From: [Eubacterium] yurii
GTDB lineage: Bacteria > Bacillota > Clostridia > Peptostreptococcales > Filifactoraceae
Length of the DNA: 64,000 nt
Direction of reading: 5' to 3'
Assembly (NCBI GenBank): GCA_900167215.1
Contig: FUZS01000012.1
Location: forward strand, 40,079-104,078
A program made the position numbers and the translations under genes. The notes under the pieces were generated by a model. It did not search any database. It saw nothing but the letters and a program-made list of their open reading frames with translations, and was not told the origin of the DNA. This document shows positions 47,779 through 57,363 of this stretch, piece by piece (within the stretch, counting starts at the first letter, position 1; each line of letters starts with the position of its first letter).

Positions 47779-49470
47779 TTGGTAGCAACAAATAAAAAAA
47801 GACTGATTAATATCGGAACTGTCTTTGTGATTTTGTCTATAGTATGTATGTTTGCCATGTTTTTTTTCCTCTTGACTCAAAAAGTGAGAAACAGTAACTC
47901 AAAGGATTTCGTAAATCCTATTGAGATAAGTAAAAATGTGGAGATAACAGATAGTGAAGGCAATAAGAAAATAGTAAATTTACCATATACTATTAATACA
48001 AGTAAGCCTTTTTCAGTGAGTTTTGACATACCGACAATTAGTGATATATCAGGTAAGACTTTAAACATTAGCCAGTTGTATTTGGATTCTACTGTTATGG
48101 TGGGAGATAGAGAAATCAGCAAATTCAATGTTACTAAGAAATCATTGGTAGAAACTTCAAGTACCTATGCATTTTTATTAATTGATATACCATACGATGT
48201 AAACGACTCAAGAGCCATTATAAAATGTAATCCGGTACTTAAAAGCAATGAAGATTATACTATTGATCCTATATATGTCGGGGGACATACCAATTTCTTG
48301 GTTTTTTATCTGTTTAAAGCTGAAGGGATATCTCTTTTATTTACTTTTATAATATTCATACTTTCGATTACAAGTTTGTTTTGGATAAAATTTACTGAAA
48401 AAAACAACATTAAAAGTAACAGTTTTTTAAAAGTAAGTCTGATAAGTTTTTCTGTAGCGGTTTATTCTATTACAAGACATGATATTATTGTGTATTTATT
48501 TAATGAATATAGGCAGTTGTTGTATTATTTTGAGTTTATCTCACTTATGTTTACAACTTATTTCTTGATAAATTTAATTCAAGATACCTTGGATCCAAAG
48601 TTTGACAGACTGATTCTACTTGCCAAACAAATTACCTTTTTAAATTTTCTTATTCAGTCAATACTTGCATTAACTTATACGGTAGAGTTTGAGAAGATGC
48701 TTGTGTACACATATATTACAATGTTTATCCATATAGGAATTTCTTTATATGTAATAATTATGACAGATGGAGAGAAATATGAAGGGAAAAAAGATATACT
48801 AAGGACAGTTATTCCGTGCTTGGGTATTTTTGTCATTTCCTTTATTGTTTATTATATCAAGAAGAGTCTGTTTGCTCCTGTACTTTCTTATTCAAATATT
48901 ATTGTATTTTTAGGTGGAAATGGATACTATCTAATATCTAATTATATGAACACCAAGAGTAGAAATATCGATGCTATAGAATACAAAAGGATGATGAAAA
49001 TCGACGAGCTTACAGGTGTGTACAATAGATATGCCTTTGATATGAGAGTTGAGGAAATTGAGAGAAATAAAGAGAGCGTCTTTATTACGCTTATTGATAT
49101 TGACAATCTTAAACCTATAAATGATAATTTAGGGCATTATTACGGTGATAATGCAATAATAAGGGTGGCAAATTATATTGCACAATGTATGTCTCACAGT
49201 AATATATATAGAGTTGGAGGGGATGAATTTATTGCTATAACTGCTGTAGAATATGAGGATGAAGTAAAAAAACTTGAAAAAGTAGTTCTTTTTGTCGATG
49301 AAGTGTCTGATAAGTATGATGTGACTTTTTCTCTTGGAAAATCATTTTATGACGCTAAAGAAGACCTGACAGTAGATGAGGTAATAAAAATGTCTGATGA
49401 ACTTATGTATAAAAATAAGAAAAAGTATAAAGACAGTCTAAGAGATAGGTATACAGGTGACTTCTTATGA
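47779..49470 (+). CDS. Membrane GGDEF protein 1 (putative diguanylate cyclase)
   Basis: A TTG start is chosen because AAGGAGGAAAG precedes it. The 563-residue protein has an N-terminal anchor helix, an extracellular beta-rich domain (about 40-180), seven or so membrane helices (about 185-385) as in 7TM-sensor proteins, and a C-terminal GGDEF domain. The active site GGDEF is intact at 480-484; the RxxD inhibitory site before it is missing (MSHS). It should make cyclic-di-GMP in response to an external signal. It overlaps the next paralog by four bases (ATGA). Confidence 0.9.
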   Translation: MVATNKKRLINIGTVFVILSIVCMFAMFFFLLTQKVRNSNSKDFVNPIEISKNVEITDSEGNKKIVNLPYTINTSKPFSVSFDIPTISDISGKTLNISQLYLDSTVMVGDREISKFNVTKKSLVETSSTYAFLLIDIPYDVNDSRAIIKCNPVLKSNEDYTIDPIYVGGHTNFLVFYLFKAEGISLLFTFIIFILSITSLFWIKFTEKNNIKSNSFLKVSLISFSVAVYSITRHDIIVYLFNEYRQLLYYFEFISLMFTTYFLINLIQDTLDPKFDRLILLAKQITFLNFLIQSILALTYTVEFEKMLVYTYITMFIHIGISLYVIIMTDGEKYEGKKDILRTVIPCLGIFVISFIVYYIKKSLFAPVLSYSNIIVFLGGNGYYLISNYMNTKSRNIDAIEYKRMMKIDELTGVYNRYAFDMRVEEIERNKESVFITLIDIDNLKPINDNLGHYYGDNAIIRVANYIAQCMSHSNIYRVGGDEFIAITAVEYEDEVKKLEKVVLFVDEVSDKYDVTFSLGKSFYDAKEDLTVDEVIKMSDELMYKNKKKYKDSLRDRYTGDFL

Positions 49471-51149
49471 TTAATTCGCTTATTTTTAAAAGAAATTCCA
49501 AATTCCGTGACATAATAATGGTATTTGTAATAATTATTGCTTTTTTTTCGTTAATACAAGATAAGAAAAAAAACGAAGCCAATGGGTATTTAATGGAAGT
49601 AGAGTATTTAAGCTCTGCAAAAGTAGTTGTAGATGAAGTTACTGTATCTAAGTCTTTACCTTATATTCATAATTCTACCAAGCCTTTTGAAGTGTATGTG
49701 AATATGGAAAAATACAAATCTAAGGACTATGATGGTAGAAAGGCTATAGCTTTAGGTACTTCATATGTAAATTTTACTGTATATTTAGGCAAAAAGCAGA
49801 TTTATGAGTTTAAGGAAGATAAAAGTAAGTTATTGGGTAGTGGAGGAGGTAGTGTATTTTCGATTATAGATTTACCTAAAAATGTTAATAATGATACGAT
49901 TAAGATTGTTTTTACACCAATTATTCCTCTTGAAAGTTATCTGATACAGCCTATAACTTTTGCTGACAGGAGCAGTATAGTTCTATCTTTAATATCTGCA
50001 GGCTATCCAAGTATTATTTTGGTGTGCCTTTTGTTTTTTTTATTTATTATTATACTGGTAATTTATTTAGCAAGTTATAAGATAGATGCTTATAGGAAAA
50101 GATTGCTGGGTATTTCCCTGTCATCCTTTGTAATAGGAATATATGTATTTGCAAATCTTAATGTAAGTACCTATATTTTTAGCGAGTATATAGGACTGTT
50201 ATATTATATAGAATATGTGTCGTTGATGTTTTTTCCATACCCGCTAATAAAATTTATAGAAGATGACGTAAATCCTGTAATGAAAAGGATAATGAAGGTT
50301 TGCAGTGTAGTAATTTTTATTAATTTTTTTGCACAGTTTAGCTTAGTAAGTTTAAAAATAATAGAGTTTAGGCAGCTGCTCTTAATTACACATATGATTA
50401 CAATTTTGATATTTGCAAATATATTATTATGCATACTTTTTTCAGAATTTGAGAATAAGAAACAAAAGTGGATTTTATTGTTATCAGTAGCACCTGAATA
50501 TGTCAGTATGATTATATTATATTTTAGATATAGGTTTTATGATAACTCTTTCTTCATAAGAGTATTTGCATTTACCATGTTGTTGTTTGTTTTGGTACAA
50601 CTGTATATGTTTATTATAAACTATATTCAGATGTCAAAAGACAATCTCCTCATCAAAGTGTATAGAAAGATGACGAGTATAGACACTCTTACAGGACTTA
50701 ACAACAGATATGCACTTAACAATGCCTTAGAAGAGATAAGAGCAAACCCTACTAAAGTTACTGTAATTTCTATAGATATGAATAATCTAAAAATGATAAA
50801 TGATACTTTAGGTCATGCTTTTGGTGATAAAGCTATAATAGAAGTGGGAAATTATCTTAGTGAAAATATACCAAATTCCAAGGTCTATAGAATAGGTGGA
50901 GATGAGTTTTTGGTATTATCAAAAGACATACTTGACGAAGAGGAAGTTCTCAAGTTGAACTTAAAAGAAATTTACATTGAAGAAGTATCAGAAGTTATGG
51001 ACATAACTTTTTCTATAGGTATGTGTATCTATGATATGGTAAATGTTCAAAGTATTGATGAAGCAATAATAGTTTCTGATATGAGGATGTATGAAAATAA
51101 GGAAAGATTGAAAAGTCAAAGAAAGAAAAGATATATATTCACAAGATAA
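49467..51149 (+). CDS. Membrane GGDEF protein 2 (putative diguanylate cyclase)
   Basis: This 560-residue tandem paralog of the preceding gene has the same architecture: N-terminal helix, extracellular beta domain (about 35-165), about seven helices (170-385) and a GGDEF domain with intact GGDEF at 477-481. The distance from GGDEF to the C-terminus is 84 residues in both. The RxxD inhibitory site is also missing (IPNS). The ATGA overlap indicates equal, coupled translation, so the two may form a heterodimer (inference). Confidence 0.9.
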   Translation: MINSLIFKRNSKFRDIIMVFVIIIAFFSLIQDKKKNEANGYLMEVEYLSSAKVVVDEVTVSKSLPYIHNSTKPFEVYVNMEKYKSKDYDGRKAIALGTSYVNFTVYLGKKQIYEFKEDKSKLLGSGGGSVFSIIDLPKNVNNDTIKIVFTPIIPLESYLIQPITFADRSSIVLSLISAGYPSIILVCLLFFLFIIILVIYLASYKIDAYRKRLLGISLSSFVIGIYVFANLNVSTYIFSEYIGLLYYIEYVSLMFFPYPLIKFIEDDVNPVMKRIMKVCSVVIFINFFAQFSLVSLKIIEFRQLLLITHMITILIFANILLCILFSEFENKKQKWILLLSVAPEYVSMIILYFRYRFYDNSFFIRVFAFTMLLFVLVQLYMFIINYIQMSKDNLLIKVYRKMTSIDTLTGLNNRYALNNALEEIRANPTKVTVISIDMNNLKMINDTLGHAFGDKAIIEVGNYLSENIPNSKVYRIGGDEFLVLSKDILDEEEVLKLNLKEIYIEEVSEVMDITFSIGMCIYDMVNVQSIDEAIIVSDMRMYENKERLKSQRKKRYIFTR

Positions 51150-51204
51150 TAAAGGATATGATTAATACCTATACTGAGAGTTAAAAGACTAAAGAAATAA
51201 TATA

Positions 51205-51570
51205 ACTCAACTCTCCCACATGAAAAAAATATATTAAAGATGTTGAAATTTTATTATATTTTAAAAATAAAATATAATACTTGACATAGCTTTTTCAGTG
51301 TTTTCATCTTATTGATAGATATGAAAGCTTCAATAAATATTATTTAGAAATTTGTGTGTCAAGTAGTGTATTAAAAAATCAATAAATATTTATACTAAAA
51401 TCTAATAGAAAAATGGAAATATTTCATAAAAAATGATAAACCAAATATTTATTAACTAAGGATATACTATAGAGTATCGCAAGTATAGAATTAATAAAGT
51501 CCATAGTTTAAATAGAGTTTAGTATTAAGTTTCAACTAAAATTAAGAAAATTTTAGTAGGAAAGTTGAGT
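51205..51570 (+). repeat. Family B element carrying a nested family A insertion
   Basis: Imperfect terminal inverted repeats ACTCAACTCTC (51205-51215) and GAAAGTTGAGT (51560-51570) bound the element. Its interior matches the reverse complement of 59497-59723 closely (for example the ACTTGACATAG...TTTTTCAGTGTTTTC and GTGTCAAGTAGT blocks). It is interrupted at 51393-51524 by a family A MITE. No coding capacity is seen; the full 51150-51696 interval has no gene. Confidence 0.9.
51393..51524 (+). mobile_element. Family A MITE inserted within family B element
   Basis: A 132-bp unit running from TACTAAAATCTAATAG to GAGTTTAGTA, flanked by TTA on both sides (51390-51392 and 51525-51527). Removing it and one TTA restores the sequence of the uninterrupted family B copy at 59.5 kb except for one base. 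Confidence 0.88.
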
Positions 51571-51582
51571 TATTAACAAAAA

Positions 51583-51640
51583 AATGCTAAATAAATAGTA
51601 TCACAAGGATAGAATTAATAAAATTCATAGTTTAAATAGG
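51583..51640 (+). repeat. Right-half fragment of a family A MITE
   Basis: ATGCTAAATAAATAGTATCAC and the following AAGGATAGAATTAATAAA segment match the right half of the neighbouring element. The left half and right terminus are missing. Confidence 0.65.
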
Positions 51641-51656
51641 CGTAAGAATCAAGTAA

Positions 51657-51692
51657 AAAACCCGACTCTCAATATTTTGAAAATCGGGTTTT
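51657..51692 (-). terminator. Terminator of the 5'-nucleotidase gene
   Basis: AAAACCCGA (51657-51665) pairs with TCGGGTTTT (51684-51692), and a T-run follows on the minus strand, overlapping the end of the gene region. Confidence 0.85.
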
Positions 51693-51696
51693 AGAA

Positions 51697-53661
51697 TTAT
51701 TTTACATCAAGATTCAGCATAGTTATCAAATCTTCAAGTGGAAAGAAGTTAGAACCTAATACCATATATACTTTTAAAGTATTATTTTGAATTTTATTAA
51801 TAAGCACTTTTTGAGAAGTTTCTTTAATATCTGGATTTTCAGGTAATTCCACAAGCACATCATGAGTTATAGCATTATATTTTTGATTTGAAGTAAGTGA
51901 TATTGATTTTGTCTTTTTATCATAACTTACGTTAAAAGGATTGTTTGAATCCTTAAAAGCAGTTGCTATATCCCTAATTCTAAAATACTTCTTACCTTTT
52001 ATTACATATCCGTTTAAAGTTACAGCTTTATTGTTTACTACTATTTTATGGGCTGTTAGACTCACTTCATTGTTATTTGAACTTGGAGTTTCATCCTTTT
52101 GTTCAGGTTCAGTTACTTTTTCTACTGAATCTCCGGGTTTTTTTATTCTAAGCTTGTTGTCCGGATAGTTTACAGTGTTGTTGTTGGCTTTGAAATAATC
52201 TACAAGCACATCTGACAATAGTCCGTTTTCAGCGTATTTTTTGGCACCGACAAACATCTTATAGTCATCTCCTCCTATTGCCAAAAAATCATTAGTTGCA
52301 AGTTTATAAGTCTTGTTTACATCAAGAGCTTCTCCGTTTATCATCACGTTTGACACTCTTTGACCGGCAGGTTTTGAAGTGTCAAGTGTAAATGTAATTC
52401 CTGAGATATGAGGGAATTTGCCGTCAGGTTCAGGAGTCTTGTCAACACCGTGCTCCAATGCAGATTTTACAACAGAGCCTTTTACTTCAAGACCGACTAC
52501 AATATTGCTAAATGGGAAAGCTGTCAATACATCGCCCATTTTTACATTGCCTTTTGCAATTGACGCTCTTATTCCGCCACCATTTGTTATAGCTATATCT
52601 GAAGATACTGAAGCTTTCATTGCATCAGTTACCAAGTCACCAAGGTTTGTTTCTCCAACTCTTACTCTTTCTCTTACACCAATAAGCTCTGTCTGAGTAG
52701 TACCCACTTTTTTCTCTAAAATAGGTTTATTTTTTTCTTCAGCTTTTTTTATCAGTTCAACTATCTTTTCGTCAGGCTTTATAGATTTCGCCTGTTCGTA
52801 TTTTACTACAGAGGCATCAATTTTTTCAACTTTGCCGTCTTTTACAGTCAAATCCACCTTACCGATATTTTTTAGGTATTCACCTGTTTGCGCTATTGTA
52901 GTGTTGCCTACTTTTTTGCCGTTTTCAAGCAAAGTATGAGAGTGACCGTCTATTATAAGGTCTATACCTTGAACTTTTTCAGCAAGAATATCTGAACGTT
53001 CTTCAGATGACATATCTATACCAAGATGTGTTACTGCCACTATTACTGTAGCACCTTGTTTTTTCAAGTCTTCAACTTGTTTTTTTGCAGTTTCTATATA
53101 GTCTGTGAACTCAACAGTTGCAGTATTTTTAGGGCTTGATTTGTATCTTGTTTCCGGAGTTGCAAGTCCGAAAAATCCTATTTTTACTCCGTCAACCTCT
53201 TCTATAGTGTTAGGCGCAAAGGCTAATGACTTATCGCTCTTGTTGATTACATTTGCACAGATATATTTAAATTTTGCACTCTTAGCGAGCTCAAGCAGTT
53301 TATCAAAACCATAGTTAAAATCATGATTTCCCGGTACACTAACTGTAAAACCTATTTCGTTCATCAGTTCAACCATGTTCTTACCTTCGGAAATATTGGC
53401 AAAAGTAGTACCGTGAACAGTATCTCCGGCATCTACCAGCAAAGTATTAGGATTTTTAGCCTTAGTTTCATCAAAAAAAGTCTTTAATTTAGGATAGCCG
53501 ATTAGTTCCTTGTCATCACCTTGTGCACGACCATGTACATCATTGGTATGTATTATGGTGATTGTTTTTGAATCCTCCGCAAATACATTGACATACGAAC
53601 CTATACCGGCTGTAAGTGACAATGCCAATAACATTGAAATTGTCTTTTTGTTCTTTAACAT
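51697..53661 (-). CDS. Secreted 5'-nucleotidase with C-terminal stalk domain
   Basis: The start at 53661 follows AAGGAGG. The 654-residue protein has a signal peptide (about 1-28), a metallophosphatase domain (TIIHTNDVHGRAQG, VDAGDTVHG, GNHDFNYG, IDGHSHTLL), a 5'-nucleotidase C domain (ITNGGGIRASI, NDFLAIGGDDY), a Pro/Glu/Asn linker and a C-terminal copper-amine-oxidase-N-like stalk domain (AHKIVVNNKAVTLNGY). It releases nucleosides from external nucleotides for scavenging. No LPxTG anchor is present; the stalk domain probably ties it to the wall. Confidence 0.94.
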   Translation of the reverse strand: MLKNKKTISMLLALSLTAGIGSYVNVFAEDSKTITIIHTNDVHGRAQGDDKELIGYPKLKTFFDETKAKNPNTLLVDAGDTVHGTTFANISEGKNMVELMNEIGFTVSVPGNHDFNYGFDKLLELAKSAKFKYICANVINKSDKSLAFAPNTIEEVDGVKIGFFGLATPETRYKSSPKNTATVEFTDYIETAKKQVEDLKKQGATVIVAVTHLGIDMSSEERSDILAEKVQGIDLIIDGHSHTLLENGKKVGNTTIAQTGEYLKNIGKVDLTVKDGKVEKIDASVVKYEQAKSIKPDEKIVELIKKAEEKNKPILEKKVGTTQTELIGVRERVRVGETNLGDLVTDAMKASVSSDIAITNGGGIRASIAKGNVKMGDVLTAFPFSNIVVGLEVKGSVVKSALEHGVDKTPEPDGKFPHISGITFTLDTSKPAGQRVSNVMINGEALDVNKTYKLATNDFLAIGGDDYKMFVGAKKYAENGLLSDVLVDYFKANNNTVNYPDNKLRIKKPGDSVEKVTEPEQKDETPSSNNNEVSLTAHKIVVNNKAVTLNGYVIKGKKYFRIRDIATAFKDSNNPFNVSYDKKTKSISLTSNQKYNAITHDVLVELPENPDIKETSQKVLINKIQNNTLKVYMVLGSNFFPLEDLITMLNLDVK

Positions 53662-53994
53662 AATTGTCCTCCTTAATGTAAATTTCACAATTATTTACAT
53701 CCGAAAAAAGTATTAAGATTTAAAAAATCCCAAACCCTACTACATGGATTATACAGGTATAAAACAAAAAAATCTACTAATAACACAAAATGTCAATAAA
53801 TTGTTATTGTTGTAAAAAAAGTATGAAAAATAAAGGATGTAATATTAAAATATAATAAAACAATGTAGAAAATATTTTTAGTACATTTATAATTAAATTC
53901 ATAGGTTATATGCTATTTATAAAAATTATTGATTAAAAAATCAACAGATTAAATATATTATAGCATAAAAAAAAAGGGATTTATTATGTTTAAA
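53662..53994. other. Divergent intergenic region, nucleotidase to copA
   Basis: No gene is seen in this AT-rich stretch. The copA operator and promoter close it on the right. Confidence 0.55.
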
Positions 53995-54014
53995 ATACCC
54001 ATAGGGGGTATAAT
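53995..54014 (+). promoter_or_regulatory. CsoR-type copper operator overlapping the copA -10 box
   Basis: ATACCC-ATAGG-GGGTAT (53995-54011) is a GC-rich inverted repeat of the kind bound by CsoR in Firmicutes. It overlaps TATAAT at 54009-54014, so bound CsoR should block RNA polymerase. The -35 is weak. The csoR gene is in the operon it would control. Confidence 0.82.
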
Positions 54015-54073
54015 TTATTAAGAATGGTTTATATTTAGTAATTTTTTTTGTTAATAAATAATTGAGGTGTAAA

Positions 54074-56659
54074 ATGAAAAAGATGTTTGACATTAAGGGG
54101 ATGACATGCAGTGCTTGCAGTAGTGCTGTTAATCGAGCCGTATCAAAACTTGATGCAGTATCGCAGGTAAATGTAAATCTTATGACCAACTCCATGTCTG
54201 TTTCATACGATGAGAATGTGATGACAGATAAGGATATAATAAGGGCTGTTGAAGATGCGGGTTACTTTGCAACTGTGCAAGGAGCAAAGAGTGAAGGAAA
54301 AGGAGAAAGCTTAGAAAAGGATATATGGACAGAGCAACTTGAATCTATGAAATTTAGATTGACTGTGAGTATTCCGCTTACAATAATACTTTTGTATATT
54401 GCTATGGGCTCTATGGTAGGTCTACCTATACCTGAATTTTTAAAAGGGGAAAGTGGTGCTGTAAATTTTGCCTTCACCCAGTTTTTGATTGCACTTCCTA
54501 TAGTTTTTGTCAATAGAGATTATTATAAAAAAGGATTTAAAACTTTAATAAAAAAAGCTCCTAATATGGATTCTCTTATTGCTATAGGCTCATCTTCCCC
54601 ACTTATTTACGGGATATTTGCCATATATCGTATGTCGTATTCAATAGCTGTGGGTGATATGGATACCATGCATAAGTATCACCACAATTTGTATTTTGAA
54701 TCTGCTGTTATGATACTTACGCTGATAACATTGGGCAAATATTTTGAGACTAAGTCAAAGAAAAAGACAAATGAGGCGATTTCATCGCTTATAAATTTGA
54801 GACCAAGTATTGCACACCTTGTAAAGGGTGATGAGATAGTTGATGTAAATGTGGACGATGTAAAAGTGGGAGATATTCTACAGGTAAAAATGGGAGAAAG
54901 CATAGCTTTAGACGGAGTTATAAGGTCAGGTACCGTAATAGTTGACGAATCTGCAATCACCGGAGAATCTCTTCCTGTAGAAAAAAATATAGGAGACAAG
55001 GTAATAGGAGCCACAATAAATAAGGGTAACGCCTTTAGCTTTAAAGTGACTAACGTGGGTTCAGATACTCTATTATCAAAGATTATAGAGCTTGTAAAGG
55101 ATGCTAATGCAACAAAGGCTCCAATTGAGTCTATAGCTGACAAGATTTCAGCAGTATTTGTGCCTGTAGTAATATCACTGTCTATAATTACCTTTATATT
55201 TTGGAAAGTTCTTGGATATGATGTGGAATTTGCACTTAATTTTGCAATTTCAGTCTTAGTAATTTCCTGCCCTTGTGCTCTTGGATTAGCTACACCTGTT
55301 GCTATAATGGTAGGTACAGGTCAGGGAGCAAAAAACGGTATACTTTTTAAGAATGCCTCAGCTCTTGAAAGTATGCATATGATTGACACTGTAGTCTTTG
55401 ATAAGACAGGAACGCTTACTCAAGGTACTCCTGTAGTTACAGATGTGATAATTAATGAAAATTTTGAAAAAGATGAGATAATCACGCTTATTTCATCCCT
55501 TGAGCAAAATTCTCAACAGCCTATAGCCATTGCTATTACAGATTATGGCAAAAAAAATCTGACTTTGAAGAATACTGATTCATTTATTGAAATATCAGGT
55601 AGGGGAGTAAAGGCTAAGTTTGAAGGTAAAAATCTAATTGCCGGAAATATGAAGTTTATGATTGAAAACAATGTAGACACTTCATTTTTTGGTGACTATG
55701 CCTCATCTTTACAAGATATGGGTAAGACAGCAGTATTTTTTGCCATAGATAGTGTGCCTTCTGCCATAATTGCAGTTGCGGATATAGAAAAAAATACAAG
55801 CGCAATAGCTATAAAAGCCCTTAAGGATATGGGCATAAAGACGATAATGCTGACAGGAGATAACAAAAAAACTGCAAGCTATATAGCTGATAAGATAGCT
55901 GTAGATGATTTTATAAGCGATGTAATGCCTAATCAAAAGGACGAGGAAATAATTAAAATTAAGGGAAAAAATAAGAAGGTAGCTATGGTTGGAGACGGAA
56001 TAAACGACTCGCCTGCTCTTGCAAGGGCAGATGTAGGTATAGCAGTGGGTACAGGAACAGATATAGCTATAGAATCTGCAGATATAGTATTGATGAAAAG
56101 TGATTTGCAAGATGTAGTAACGACAATAAAGCTAAGCAAGGCAACACTTGTAAATATAAAACAGAATTTATTCTGGGCATTTTTCTACAATATATTATGT
56201 ATTCCTCTTGCTATGGGAGTATTTTACCTACCGTTTAAGCTATATCTCAATCCAATGATTGCCTCTGTAGCTATGAGCTTCAGCTCTGTCTTTGTAGTGT
56301 CAAATGCTCTTAGATTGAGAAAGTTCAAGGATGAAAAGAAAGTGAAGTATGTAAAACAAGAGATAAATCAGGATGTAAATATTCAAATTGTTGATTTTTC
56401 AAGTTATAATCAAATTAAAGCACAAAATGAGGAGATAAAAATGCGTGAAAAGATAATGTATGTAGACGGAATGACTTGTATGCATTGTAAGGCAAGGGTA
56501 GAAAAAGTGTTAAATGAGCTAAGTGGAGTAAATGCAGTAGTAAACTTGGAAGAAAAGTCGGTAAATATAAGTCTAAACAGTGATGTAGCTGATAAAGTGC
56601 TTTCAGATGTGGTGACTAAGGCAGGTTATGAGGTCAAAGGAGTAAAAGATGCAGGCTGA
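54074..56659 (+). CDS. copA: Copper-exporting P1B-ATPase with N- and C-terminal HMA domains
   Basis: The ATG at 54074 follows GAGGTG. The 861-residue pump has an N-terminal metal-binding domain (GMTCSACS, Cys12/Cys15), actuator TGES (297-300), the membrane CPC motif (399-401), phosphorylation motif DKTGTLT (Asp443), GDGINDSPALARADVG, and the Cu(I) YN and MxxSS helix motifs. Residues 790-861 are a second HMA domain (GMTCMHC, Cys802/Cys805) that looks like a complete CopZ chaperone fused at the C-terminus. It exports Cu(I) and overlaps csoR. Confidence 0.95.
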   Translation: MKKMFDIKGMTCSACSSAVNRAVSKLDAVSQVNVNLMTNSMSVSYDENVMTDKDIIRAVEDAGYFATVQGAKSEGKGESLEKDIWTEQLESMKFRLTVSIPLTIILLYIAMGSMVGLPIPEFLKGESGAVNFAFTQFLIALPIVFVNRDYYKKGFKTLIKKAPNMDSLIAIGSSSPLIYGIFAIYRMSYSIAVGDMDTMHKYHHNLYFESAVMILTLITLGKYFETKSKKKTNEAISSLINLRPSIAHLVKGDEIVDVNVDDVKVGDILQVKMGESIALDGVIRSGTVIVDESAITGESLPVEKNIGDKVIGATINKGNAFSFKVTNVGSDTLLSKIIELVKDANATKAPIESIADKISAVFVPVVISLSIITFIFWKVLGYDVEFALNFAISVLVISCPCALGLATPVAIMVGTGQGAKNGILFKNASALESMHMIDTVVFDKTGTLTQGTPVVTDVIINENFEKDEIITLISSLEQNSQQPIAIAITDYGKKNLTLKNTDSFIEISGRGVKAKFEGKNLIAGNMKFMIENNVDTSFFGDYASSLQDMGKTAVFFAIDSVPSAIIAVADIEKNTSAIAIKALKDMGIKTIMLTGDNKKTASYIADKIAVDDFISDVMPNQKDEEIIKIKGKNKKVAMVGDGINDSPALARADVGIAVGTGTDIAIESADIVLMKSDLQDVVTTIKLSKATLVNIKQNLFWAFFYNILCIPLAMGVFYLPFKLYLNPMIASVAMSFSSVFVVSNALRLRKFKDEKKVKYVKQEINQDVNIQIVDFSSYNQIKAQNEEIKMREKIMYVDGMTCMHCKARVEKVLNELSGVNAVVNLEEKSVNISLNSDVADKVLSDVVTKAGYEVKGVKDAG

Positions 56660-56921
56660 TTATAAAAAGATACGAAAAAAACTCAACATTGCCATGGGGC
56701 AACTCTCAGGTGTATCTAAGATGGTAGAGGAAGACAAGTATTGCGTTGATATTTCAGTGCAAATTCTGGCGGTAATATCAGCTCTTAAAGGTATAAACAA
56801 TGATATACTTGAAGCTCATTTCAAAAGCTGTGTTGTAAATGCGGTAGAGAGCAATGACGCAGATTTGATAAATGAAAAGATAGATGAAGTAATGAAGATA
56901 ATAACAAAACTGTCAAGATAG
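56649..56921 (+). CDS. csoR: Copper-sensing repressor CsoR
   Basis: The 90-residue all-helical repressor has the Cu(I) ligand set Cys32, His57 and Cys61 (YCVDI; LEAHFKSC) that defines CsoR as opposed to formaldehyde-sensing FrmR. It starts inside the copA 3' end (11-bp overlap), giving coupled translation, and should act on the ATACCC/GGGTAT site upstream of copA. Confidence 0.93.
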   Translation: MQADYKKIRKKLNIAMGQLSGVSKMVEEDKYCVDISVQILAVISALKGINNDILEAHFKSCVVNAVESNDADLINEKIDEVMKIITKLSR

Positions 56922-56937
56922 CTGTAATTAAAATTTA

Positions 56938-57069
56938 TACTAAAATCTAATAGAATAATGGAAATATTTTATAAAGAATGATACACTAAATGTTTATTAA
57001 CTAAAGATACGCTATAGAGTATCATAAGTACAGAATTGATAAAATCTATAATCTAAATAGATTTTAGTA
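56938..57069 (+). repeat. MITE family A copy (132 bp, perfect 11-bp ends)
   Basis: TACTAAAATCT (56938-56948) and AGATTTTAGTA (57059-57069) are exact inverted repeats. The length is the same as the nested copy at 51393-51524. It lies 16 bp after csoR. Flanks are TTA on the left and TCA on the right. Confidence 0.9.
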
Positions 57070-57157
57070 TCAAAATATATAATTGCTATTATAAATGCTG
57101 CTTAGTATTAGGTAATGAGAGTTTTTGATATTAGTACAAAATTTAAAAAAATTGCAT

Positions 57158-57201
57158 AAAAATCGGAAATCATGGCAAAATAACCTTGATTTCCGATTTT
57201 T
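57158..57201 (-). terminator. Terminator of the rubredoxin-like gene
   Basis: AAAAATCGGAAATCA (57158-57172) pairs exactly with TGATTTCCGATTTTT (57187-57201), right at the minus-strand stop codon. Confidence 0.88.
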
Positions 57202-57363
57202 TTAGTTTTCATCTTGTTTTTTATCTGCAGTAGATCTAAGCTTTCTCTTATAATTTGCTATTTCCATAAACTTATCACTACCCCAATTACAGACAGGACA
57301 AAACTCTGGCGGTGTATCTCCCTCATGGATATAACCGCAGACTGTACATTTCCAGCTTTTCAT
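57202..57363 (-). CDS. Rubredoxin-like zinc/iron protein (53 aa)
   Basis: Starting at ATG 57363 behind CAAGGAGG, this small protein reads [20 protein letters not shown], then [15 protein letters not shown] and a Lys-rich tail. Two CxxC pairs (Cys6/Cys9 and Cys22/Cys25) form a rubredoxin-type metal site as in the tail domain of rubrerythrin. It probably carries electrons in oxygen or peroxide defence, or is a stand-alone rubredoxin domain. It has a strong terminator and is monocistronic. Confidence 0.85.
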   Translation of the reverse strand: MKSWKCTVCGYIHEGDTPPEFCPVCNWGSDKFMEIANYKRKLRSTADKKQDEN

